Source: an uncultured Altererythrobacter sp.
Lineage (GTDB): Bacteria; Pseudomonadota; Alphaproteobacteria; Sphingomonadales; Sphingomonadaceae
Length of the DNA: 64,000 bases
Assembly: GCA_913055875.1 (NCBI GenBank)
Contig: CAJXJY010000011.1
Location: 56,374 to 120,373 of the forward strand
Direction: 5' to 3'
Made by a program: the position numbers and the translations under genes. Below, piece by piece: positions 36,150-43,861 of this stretch. Position 1 is the stretch's first letter, and the number at the start of each line of letters is the position of its first letter. The notes below the pieces were generated by a model. The model saw only the letters and a program-made list of their open reading frames with translations. It was not told where the DNA came from and did no database searches.

Positions 36150-36320
36150 GCAAACCTCTGGCGAACACTAATGATGGCCTATGCGACGAGTTAGCGTAGC
36201 GCAAGCAAGGTAGGATCGCTAGTTTATGCCGAACTTTCGGTTTGGCACGCTTGCACAAGCGGTCGCAATAAAGGCACCAATACGCTCTTTGCACCGTGAT
36301 AAAGGCGCCGTTCGCCCACC

Positions 36321-38105
36321 TCAATGATTATGCCGTGGCAGCTTCGTCGACGTCCCGCGGTATTTCAGCGCGAAGTCCATCACCCCGCCCTCGCCCAGCT
36401 GGCCGGTCTTTTCGCGGAAGAGTTCCTCCCACGGGGTGTTCGATTCGGGCACCGGCGGGGCGGGGTCCTCGGCCTGGCGGCGGGCGATTTCGGCTTCGTC
36501 GACCAGCGCGTTGCAAGTGCCTTCGTTCAGGTCGACCCGGATCGTGTCGCCGGTGCGCAGCCAGGCCAGCCCTCCCCCAACCGCGCTCTCGGGCGAGACG
36601 TTGAGGATCGAGGGGCTGTCGCTGGTGCCCGACTGGCGGCCGTCGCCCAATGTCGGGAGCCACGCGACACCTGCGCGGATCATCGCGTCGGGGGGTTGCA
36701 TGTTGACCACCTCGGCGCTGCCCGGCCAGCCGATCACGCCCGATCCGCGGATCACGAGGATGCAGTCCTCGTCGATCGCCAGCGACGGGTCGTTGATGCG
36801 GTGATGGTAATCGTCCGAGCCGTCGAACACCACCGCACGCGCCTCGAACACGCCTTCCTGCCTAGGGCGCGAGAGGTAGCGGGTGCGAAATTCCTCGGAG
36901 ATGACCGAAGTCTTGAGGATGCCGAAATCGAACAGGTTTCCCGACAGGACGAGGAAGCCGGCCTTTTCCATCAGCGGTTCGGCGAAGCGGCGGATCATGT
37001 CGCGATCCTTCGTTTCGCAGCCTGCGAGGTTTTCCGCCATCGTCGCGCCGGTGCAGGTGGTGCACTCGCCGTGGAGCACGCCCGCCTCGAGCAGTTCCCA
37101 CATCGCCGCGGGCACCCCGCCCGCGCGGTGGAAGCGCTCGCCGAGATATTCGCCCGCGGGCTGCATGTTGACCAGCAGCGGCAAGTCGTAGCCGTGCTCC
37201 TGCCACACCGCCCCTTCGAGCGGCACCCCGGCATGCGCCGCCATCGCCTGGATATGCGGCTGCGCGTTGGACGAGCCGCCGATCACGCTGACGGTGGCGA
37301 TGGCGTTCTCGAACGCCGCGCGGGTGAGGATGTCGGACGGTTTCAGATCCTCGCGTACCATTTCGACGATCCGCTGGCCGGTGCGGTAGGCCACCTGGCC
37401 GCGCTCGCGATAGGGCGCGGGGATCGCGGCGCAGCCGGTCAGGCTGAGCCCGAGCGCCTCGGCGACCGCGTTCATCGTGCTTGCGGTGCCCATCGAATTG
37501 CAGTGCCCGGCGCTCGGCGCGCTGCTGGTGGCGCGGTTGAGAAATTCCTCTTGCGTGATCTCGCCCGCGGCGAGCTTGCGGCGGCTGCGCCAGATCACCG
37601 TGCCGCTGCCGACCAGCTCGCCCTCGTGCCAGCCGTCGAGCATCGGCCCGCCGCTGAGCACGATCGCGGGGATGTCGACGGTGGAAGCGGCCATGATCTG
37701 GCTCGGCGTGGTCTTGTCGCAGCCGGTGGTGAGGACGACGCCGTCGATCGGGTATCCGTTGAGCAGCTCGACCAGTCCCAGATAGAGCAGGTTGCGGTCG
37801 AGCGCGGCGGTCGGCCGACGACAGTTCTCGAAGATCGGGTGGACCGGGAATTCGATCGGCACGCCCCCGGCGTCGCGAATCCCGTCGCGGGTGCGCTTCG
37901 CCAGTTCGAGATGGATGCGGTTGCAGGGGCTCAAATCGCTGCCCGATTGCGCAATCCCGATGATCGGCTTGCCGCTCCGCAGTTCCTCCGGGGTGATGCC
38001 GTAATTCATGAAACGCTCGAGATAGAGCGCGGTCATGTCCATCCGCTCGGCATTGTCGAACCAGTCGCGCGACCGCAGCCTGGCGGGGCGCTCGTCGTGG
38101 CTCAT
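36321..38105 (-). CDS. xylD: D-xylonate dehydratase (IlvD/Edd family, XylD-like)
   Basis: The 594-aa enzyme starts in the lacI stop (ATGA); the longer frame upstream runs antiphase through lacI and is rejected. C61 in SDLSPCN, C129 in TTGCDKTTPSQ and C202 in GHCNSMGTAST are the iron-sulphur and active-site cysteines of IlvD/Edd dehydratases. It ends with DLNEGTCNALVDEAEIARR and GGVMDFALKYRG, features of the sugar-acid branch rather than branched-chain IlvD. It dehydrates D-xylonate to 2-keto-3-deoxyxylonate, Weimberg step three. Arabinonate or gluconate as substrate cannot be excluded. Confidence 0.9.
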   Translation of the reverse strand: MSHDERPARLRSRDWFDNAERMDMTALYLERFMNYGITPEELRSGKPIIGIAQSGSDLSPCNRIHLELAKRTRDGIRDAGGVPIEFPVHPIFENCRRPTAALDRNLLYLGLVELLNGYPIDGVVLTTGCDKTTPSQIMAASTVDIPAIVLSGGPMLDGWHEGELVGSGTVIWRSRRKLAAGEITQEEFLNRATSSAPSAGHCNSMGTASTMNAVAEALGLSLTGCAAIPAPYRERGQVAYRTGQRIVEMVREDLKPSDILTRAAFENAIATVSVIGGSSNAQPHIQAMAAHAGVPLEGAVWQEHGYDLPLLVNMQPAGEYLGERFHRAGGVPAAMWELLEAGVLHGECTTCTGATMAENLAGCETKDRDMIRRFAEPLMEKAGFLVLSGNLFDFGILKTSVISEEFRTRYLSRPRQEGVFEARAVVFDGSDDYHHRINDPSLAIDEDCILVIRGSGVIGWPGSAEVVNMQPPDAMIRAGVAWLPTLGDGRQSGTSDSPSILNVSPESAVGGGLAWLRTGDTIRVDLNEGTCNALVDEAEIARRQAEDPAPPVPESNTPWEELFREKTGQLGEGGVMDFALKYRGTSTKLPRHNH

Positions 38106-39226
38106 GCGGACTTTTTGGAGTCGGACGAGATTTCGACCAGGCTCGGCCCGGCGTCGGAGGCGCGGCGGATCAGCTTGTAGTCGAGTACCGCGTGTTCGGG
38201 GCTCAGCTTCTCGCCCATCCGCGCCTGGCGGCACAGCTTGGCGATCATCGCCACGGCATGCGCGGTCATGTCGCGGATCGGCTGGCGGATGGTGGTGAGC
38301 TCGGGCCAGATCGAGCTGGCGAGCTCGGTGTCGTCGAAGCCGCACACGGTAATGTCGCTCGGCACGTCGAGATGGCGCCGGTGCGCGACCGCGACGGTGG
38401 CGGCGGCCATGTCGTCGTTGGAGGCGAAGATCGCGGTCGGGCGCGGCGAGGCGGAGAGCAGCTTCTCGGCCGCGACCATGCCCGAGCGGTAGGTGAACTG
38501 GCCCTGCGCGATCAGCCCGTCGAGCACCGGGCAGTCGGCCTCTTCCATCGCCGCGCGATAGCCTTCGAGCCGGCGGCCGCTCGCGACCTGTTCGGGATTG
38601 CCGATGATGAAGCCGATCCGGCGGTGACCGAGCCCGATAATGTGCCTGGTCATGTCGTAGGCGGCCTGGAACTCGTCGATCAGCACCGCGCCGTAGGGTT
38701 CCGCGGCCTGGCCCGGGCCGACCGCGATCGGGATCGCGCCGCATTCGGCGATCAGGTCGAGCACGCTGCGGTCGTCGGACAGCGGCGAGGGCAGGATGAA
38801 TCCGGTGATGCCCTCGTCGGTGAGCTTGCGGATCAGCTTCTTGCCTTCAGGCACGCTGTCGCAATCCTGCACCATCAGGTGCATGTCGCGCCGGCTCGCC
38901 TCGCCCAGCGCGCCCATCAGGAATTCGCTGAGATAGGACGCCGAGGGGTTGTCGAACAGCAGCGCGATGCGGAGCTGCTCGCCGCCCGCGAGCGAGCGCG
39001 CCGCGCGGTTGGGCGAATAGTTGAGCTTGCGCACCGCTTCGAGCACTTGCTGGCGCGTTTCCTCGCGGACATTGCCCTCGCCGTTGATGACGCGGCTGAC
39101 GGTCATCGGCGAACAGCGCGCCTCGCGCGCGACGTCGGCGATGGTCGGCGCCGCGTTGCCGCGCCGCGAACCGCGCCGGCGGCCCTGTTTCCTGTTGCCC
39201 TTGGGTTCGTCCATGGTCAGCCCCAT
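38102..39226 (-). CDS. xylR: LacI-family transcriptional regulator (XylR-like)
   Basis: The 374-aa repressor has the LacI helix-turn-helix at residues about 27-50 (TIADVAREARCSPMTVSRVINGEG), the hinge helix NRAARSLAGG, and a periplasmic-binding-protein-like effector domain with GHRRIGFIIGNPEQVASGRR and CGFDDTELASSIWPELTTIRQP. An ATG at 39214 is an alternative start. It lies between the GH67 and xylD genes, 31 nt after the GH67 stop and coupled to xylD. It is the only DNA-binding regulator of sugar genes in the window and the natural candidate for the TGGTAGCGCTACCA palindrome. As part of an operon with an operator at its head it should be autoregulated. The effector is probably xylose or a xylose derivative. 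Confidence 0.88.
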   Translation of the reverse strand: MGLTMDEPKGNRKQGRRRGSRRGNAAPTIADVAREARCSPMTVSRVINGEGNVREETRQQVLEAVRKLNYSPNRAARSLAGGEQLRIALLFDNPSASYLSEFLMGALGEASRRDMHLMVQDCDSVPEGKKLIRKLTDEGITGFILPSPLSDDRSVLDLIAECGAIPIAVGPGQAAEPYGAVLIDEFQAAYDMTRHIIGLGHRRIGFIIGNPEQVASGRRLEGYRAAMEEADCPVLDGLIAQGQFTYRSGMVAAEKLLSASPRPTAIFASNDDMAAATVAVAHRRHLDVPSDITVCGFDDTELASSIWPELTTIRQPIRDMTAHAVAMIAKLCRQARMGEKLSPEHAVLDYKLIRRASDAGPSLVEISSDSKKSA

Positions 39227-39257
39227 AGCCCCCGATGCGGTTTGACGGCAAGCGGCG

Positions 39258-41387
39258 TCATCGGCCCGGCGCCTCGGGGAAAACCAGGCTGCGGTAGTAG
39301 TCGAGATCGTGCTCGGGCGCGCGGGTGCCGGGCGGCAGGTCGAGCCCGTTCAGCGATTGCCAATAGGCGAGCGACGCATCGCGCCACCAGCGCGCCTCGC
39401 GCCGCTGGATGGCGAGGCTTTCGGCGACCGCACGGTGGCGCTGGGGATCGACGTAGGGCGAGAGTTCCGACCAGGTCTGCGCCATCGCATCGGCTTCGGC
39501 GACCCCGCGATCGTAGCGCGCGACCAGTTCGTCCCATAGCGGGCGCCCGCTCTGCGCCGGATAGTCCCACGGCAGGTGGTGGAACCACAGCAGGTAGCGC
39601 TCGTCGATCTCCGCCGGGTCCGCCCACGCCGCGGCCACGCCGGGCGCGTATTGTTCGAGCGCGTTCGAGCCGGTCGCGGTGCGGTCGAAACCGATCCCGC
39701 CGGCATCGGCGCGGTGATAATAGCACGGGTTCCATTCGGGCCGCGGCAGGTCGCACACCCACGGGCCGGGGCCGTAGTGATGGCCCGTATCCATCAGGTG
39801 CGCGAGCCCCATCGGGGTCATGTACCGCGCCACCGTCTCGCGGCTGGACAGCATCATCGGGACGACCGCGGCGAGGAATGCCTCCTCGCGGCTGAAGGTC
39901 AGCGCCGCCCATTCGCGCGCGATGTCCTCGCTCGATAGCGAGGGATCCCACGCGAGCCGCCCGAAGGCGTACCAGTTGGCCTGGTCGAAATGGCTGCCCG
40001 ACCAGTTGCGGTCCGAGCCGGTGTTGGCGACCCCCGCCATGCCCGCGGGTGCGACCACTTCGGCCACGGTGCCGCCGCGCCCGGTGTCCGCATCGAGCAC
40101 TTCGGTCCACATCGGTGCGAGGAAAGCGAGGTGGCTGGCGAAACCGAGATATTCCTTGGTGATCTGCGTCTCGAGCATCAGCTTCGTATTCGGCATCGCG
40201 CCGAACATCGGGTGGAACGGCTCGCGCGGCTGGAAGTCGATCGGACCGTTCTTGACCTGAACGATGACATTGTCGGCGAAGCGCCCGTCGAGCGGCACGA
40301 ATTCTTCGTAGGCCTGCTTCGCACGGTCGGTCTCGTCCTCGGCCGAATAGACGAAGGCGCGCCAGATCACCGTGCCGCGCGTCCCCAGTGCTTCGGCGAG
40401 CATGTTGGCGCCGTCTGCATGCGTGCGCCCGTAGTCCTGCGGGCCGGGCTGGCCCTCGCTGTTGGCCTTGACCAGGAGGCCGCCGAAATCGGGGATCGCG
40501 GCGTAGATCTCGTCCGCCTTGGCGTGCCACCATGCGCGCACCGCGGGATCGAGCGGGTCGGCGGTTTCCAGCCCGCCGATATCGCGCGGCGCGCTGAAAC
40601 GGGCGGAGAGATAGACGCGGATGCCGTAGGGCCGCCACGCATCGGCGAGCCGCTTCAGCTTGGCAATATAGCGCGGCTCGAGCATGAAAGCGCGCGCATT
40701 GACGTTGTTGACTACCGCGCCGTTGATGCCGATCGAGGCGTTGGCGCGGGCATAGTCGATCATCCGCGGATCGAGCCGCTCGGGCAGGTGCCACCAATCG
40801 AAGATCGAGCGCCCGGCATAGCCGCGCTCGACATGGCCGTCGGGATTGTCCCAGTGGTTGAGCAGCCGTAGCGGCATGCCGGGGCGATAGGTGCGCGCGA
40901 CTTCGGGAAGCGGACGGTCTCCCGCGACATGCCGCAGCAGCGCAAACGCCCCGTAGAGCAGCCCGGTATCGTCGCGCGCCGCGACGATGGTTCCGGCGTT
41001 CGGATCGGCGGCGATGACGAACGATCCGGGCGGAGCCCCGGCGAGCTCGGCCGCGAGCCAGCGCTCGCCTTCGGTCAAATCCTGCGTCAGCGCCAGCGTG
41101 ATCGACCGATTGCCGCGATCGGCGCCCAGCATCCCCGCCAGGCCACGCTCGATCTCGCCGCGGGCGGTCCCCGCGGTCCCGCTGCCGTCACCGCGCAGCT
41201 CGACCGGACCGAGCACTTCGCGCGCCGCCTCCGCTCGTGCGGGATCGAGCGGCGCATGGCGCAGCCACAGATCGTAGCCGTCCTCGGCCTGCGCGGCGGC
41301 GCCCGCAAGCCCGCTCGCCAGCACGCCCAGCAGCAGCGCGGCGAGCCACGCTCCAATCCGGTTGACAACCCCTCTCCCTCTCATCAT
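39258..41387 (-). CDS. GH67 alpha-glucuronidase
   Basis: From ATG 41387 the protein is 709 aa with a signal peptide ending near GAAAQAE. GH67 signatures are abundant: RLLNHWDNPDGHVERGYAGRSIFDW, GINGAVVNNVNA, DFGGLLVKANSEGQPGPQDYGRTHADGAN (acidic pair of the active site), WRAFVY, an IVQVKNGPIDFQPREPFHPMF segment and WNPCYYHRAD. It releases (4-O-methyl)glucuronate from the ends of xylo-oligosaccharides, feeding uxaC. The start codon is uncertain: the operator touches the ATG, and a GAGAGGGAGAGGGG ribosome-like sequence lies inside the first codons. Confidence 0.93.
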   Translation of the reverse strand: MMRGRGVVNRIGAWLAALLLGVLASGLAGAAAQAEDGYDLWLRHAPLDPARAEAAREVLGPVELRGDGSGTAGTARGEIERGLAGMLGADRGNRSITLALTQDLTEGERWLAAELAGAPPGSFVIAADPNAGTIVAARDDTGLLYGAFALLRHVAGDRPLPEVARTYRPGMPLRLLNHWDNPDGHVERGYAGRSIFDWWHLPERLDPRMIDYARANASIGINGAVVNNVNARAFMLEPRYIAKLKRLADAWRPYGIRVYLSARFSAPRDIGGLETADPLDPAVRAWWHAKADEIYAAIPDFGGLLVKANSEGQPGPQDYGRTHADGANMLAEALGTRGTVIWRAFVYSAEDETDRAKQAYEEFVPLDGRFADNVIVQVKNGPIDFQPREPFHPMFGAMPNTKLMLETQITKEYLGFASHLAFLAPMWTEVLDADTGRGGTVAEVVAPAGMAGVANTGSDRNWSGSHFDQANWYAFGRLAWDPSLSSEDIAREWAALTFSREEAFLAAVVPMMLSSRETVARYMTPMGLAHLMDTGHHYGPGPWVCDLPRPEWNPCYYHRADAGGIGFDRTATGSNALEQYAPGVAAAWADPAEIDERYLLWFHHLPWDYPAQSGRPLWDELVARYDRGVAEADAMAQTWSELSPYVDPQRHRAVAESLAIQRREARWWRDASLAYWQSLNGLDLPPGTRAPEHDLDYYRSLVFPEAPGR

Positions 41388-41400
41388 GGTAGCGCTACCA
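41387..41400. promoter_or_regulatory. Perfect operator between GH67 and the tandem GH3 operon
   Basis: TGGTAGCGCTACCA matches the consensus fully and sits in the gap between the GH67 start and the GH3 start at 41450. A TTGACA at 41362-41367 on the plus strand is a possible -35 element, placing the operator over the -10 region of a rightward promoter. Confidence 0.88.
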
Positions 41401-41449
41401 CACAGCGCCGTGCAGTCAAGCATGCGCGCGACGGAGAGGGACGAATTCG

Positions 41450-43861
41450 ATGCGAATGATGCTGCGTGCCAGCCTGGCCGCGAGCGCCGCGATGATGGCG
41501 CTTGCCGGGCCGGCGATTTCCCCCGCCCTGGCCCAATCCGACGCCCCGGCGGTCGAGCGCCCGATGGCCGATGCGCCGTACTGGAACGCCTCGCTTCCGG
41601 TCGAGCAGCGGGTCGACGACCTGATCCAGCGCATGACGCTGGAGGAGAAGGTCGCGCAGATCATCACGGTGTGGAACTCCAAGGGCGATATCCAAGGCGA
41701 CGGCGACGTGTTCGACGCGACCAGGGCGAGCAGCGTCTATCCCGACGGGATCGGCCAGATCGCACGGCCTTCCGACCGGCTCGGCCCGTCCTCGCCGCGC
41801 GAAGTGCCGCGGCGCAATATCGAGGACAGCATCCAATACGTGATCGACGCGCAGAGATGGGCGATCGAGCAGACGCGGCTCGGTATCCCGGTGCTGTTCC
41901 ACGAGGAATCGCTCCACGGCTTCGCCGCCAAGGATGCGACCGCCTTCCCCCAATCGATCGGCCTCGCCAGCACCTGGGACCGCGATCTCGTCCGCGAGAT
42001 CAGCGACCTGATTGCAGGCGAGGTGCGGGCGCGCGGCGTCCACCTCGTTCTCTCTCCCGTGGTGGATGTCGCGCGCGATCCGCGCTGGGGCAGGATTGAG
42101 GAGACCTTCGGCGAGGATCCCTATCTCGTCGGCGAGATGGGCGTCGCCTCGGTCGAGGGGCTGACAGGGCCCGGCACCGACCGCACCTTGCGCGACGGGC
42201 AGGTGATGGCGACGCTCAAGCACATGACCGGCCACGGCCAGCCCGAAAGCGGCACCAATGTCGGCCCGGCGCAGATCAGCGAGCGGACCTTGCGTGAGAT
42301 GTTCTTCCCGCCCTTCGAGCAGGTCGTCACGCGCACCGCGATCGACGCGGTCATGGCGAGCTACAACGAGATCGACGGCATCCCCTCGCATTCCAACACT
42401 TGGCTGCTCAACGACGTGCTGCGCGGCGAATGGGGTTTCCGCGGCGCGGTGGTGAGCGATTACTACGCGATCGAGGACATGGCGCGGCTGCACAATATCG
42501 TGCCCGACTACAAGGCGGCGGGCGAGCTGGCGATCAACTCGGGCGTCGACGTCGACCTGCCCGAGGGCGACGGGTTCGAGAATCTCGCCGCCAGCGTGCG
42601 CGAGGGCAAGGTCTCGATGGAAGCGCTCGACACTGCAGTGCGGCGTTTCCTGACGATGAAATTCAACGCCGGGCTGTTCGACGATCCGTGGCCCGACCGC
42701 GCCGAGGCGCAGACTTCCAACGGGGCGGAAGGCGTCGCGCTCGCGCGGCTGGCGGCGGAGAAATCGCTGGTGCTGCTCAAGAACGACGGCGTGCTGCCGC
42801 TTGCGCTGCCCGACGCGGGCGACGCCAGGCCGACCATCGCGGTGATCGGCCCCAATGCCGACGTCGCGCGCCTCGGCGGCTATTACGGCGAACCGCGCGC
42901 CAGCGTCACTCCGCTCGAAGGCGTCCGAGCGCTGGTCGGCGACCGCGCGAATATCGTCCATTCGCTCGGGGTCGAGATCACCAAGGGCGACGACGACTGG
43001 TGGGAGGACGAGGTCGAACTCGGCAACCCCGAAGAGAACCGCCGCCGCATCACCGAAGCGGTCGAGGCGGCGCGCGATGCGGATACGATCCTGCTGTTCA
43101 TCGGCGACACCGAGAAGACCAGCCGCGAAGGCTGGGCGCCGGGGCATCTCGGCGACCGGACGAGCCTCGACCTGGTCGGCGAGCAGAACGAGCTGTTCAT
43201 GGCGTTGAAGGACCTCGGCAAGCCGATCGTCGCGGTGCTCGTCAACGGACGCCCGCCGAGCTATCCGACGGTGGCGGCGGAGGCCGATGCGATCCTCGAA
43301 ACCTGGTATGCCGGCGAGCAGCAGGGCACCGCCATCGCCGATGCGCTGTTCGGCCGCGTCAATCCGGGCGGCAAGCTGCCGGTAACGGTCGCGCGCAATG
43401 TCGGGCAGGTGCCCAATTTCTACAATTACAAGCCGAGCGCGCGGCGTGGCTACCTGTTCGACGAGGTCACCCCGCTCTACCCGTTCGGATACGGGCTGAG
43501 CTACACCACGTTCGAGATGTCCGAACCCGTGCTGTCCTCGGCCAGCATCGCCGCGGGCGACACGGTCAATGTTGCGGTCACGGTGACCAATACCGGCGAG
43601 ATGGCGGGCGACGAAGTGGTGCAGGTCTATCTGCGCGACGTCATGAGCTCGGTCACCCGTCCGGTGAAGGAACTGGCGGGTTTCGAACGCGTCACGCTGC
43701 AGCCGGGCGAGAGCCGCCGGGTCGATATCACTATCGAGCCGCGCTCGCTGATGCTGTGGAACCGCGAGATGAAACGCGTGATCGAACCCGGCGAATTCAC
43801 CGTCATGGTTGGGCCGAACTCGCAGGATCTGCAGGAAGTCACGCTGACGGTCGTGCCATGA
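41450..43861 (+). CDS. GH3 beta-xylosidase-like enzyme (tandem copy 1)
   Basis: 803 aa with a signal peptide ending SPALAQ. GH3 features: MTLEEKVAQIITVW, FHEESLHGFAAKDATAFPQSIGLAST, DPRWGRIEETFGEDPYLVGEMG, KHMTGHGQPESGTNVGPAQISERTLREMF, nucleophile D337 in VVSDYYAIEDM, KPSARRGYLFDE and a fibronectin-III-like tail. The HEESLHG and GHGQPE segments are those of the xylosidase branch. It probably cleaves xylo-oligosaccharides in the periplasm. Its stop overlaps the next GH3 gene (ATGA). Confidence 0.9.
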   Translation: MRMMLRASLAASAAMMALAGPAISPALAQSDAPAVERPMADAPYWNASLPVEQRVDDLIQRMTLEEKVAQIITVWNSKGDIQGDGDVFDATRASSVYPDGIGQIARPSDRLGPSSPREVPRRNIEDSIQYVIDAQRWAIEQTRLGIPVLFHEESLHGFAAKDATAFPQSIGLASTWDRDLVREISDLIAGEVRARGVHLVLSPVVDVARDPRWGRIEETFGEDPYLVGEMGVASVEGLTGPGTDRTLRDGQVMATLKHMTGHGQPESGTNVGPAQISERTLREMFFPPFEQVVTRTAIDAVMASYNEIDGIPSHSNTWLLNDVLRGEWGFRGAVVSDYYAIEDMARLHNIVPDYKAAGELAINSGVDVDLPEGDGFENLAASVREGKVSMEALDTAVRRFLTMKFNAGLFDDPWPDRAEAQTSNGAEGVALARLAAEKSLVLLKNDGVLPLALPDAGDARPTIAVIGPNADVARLGGYYGEPRASVTPLEGVRALVGDRANIVHSLGVEITKGDDDWWEDEVELGNPEENRRRITEAVEAARDADTILLFIGDTEKTSREGWAPGHLGDRTSLDLVGEQNELFMALKDLGKPIVAVLVNGRPPSYPTVAAEADAILETWYAGEQQGTAIADALFGRVNPGGKLPVTVARNVGQVPNFYNYKPSARRGYLFDEVTPLYPFGYGLSYTTFEMSEPVLSSASIAAGDTVNVAVTVTNTGEMAGDEVVQVYLRDVMSSVTRPVKELAGFERVTLQPGESRRVDITIEPRSLMLWNREMKRVIEPGEFTVMVGPNSQDLQEVTLTVVP

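Noticed and set aside
36321..38105. Branched-chain dihydroxyacid dehydratase (ilvD) role
   Set aside because: The position with lacI and GH67 and the C-terminal form favour a sugar-acid dehydratase; other Weimberg steps are present.
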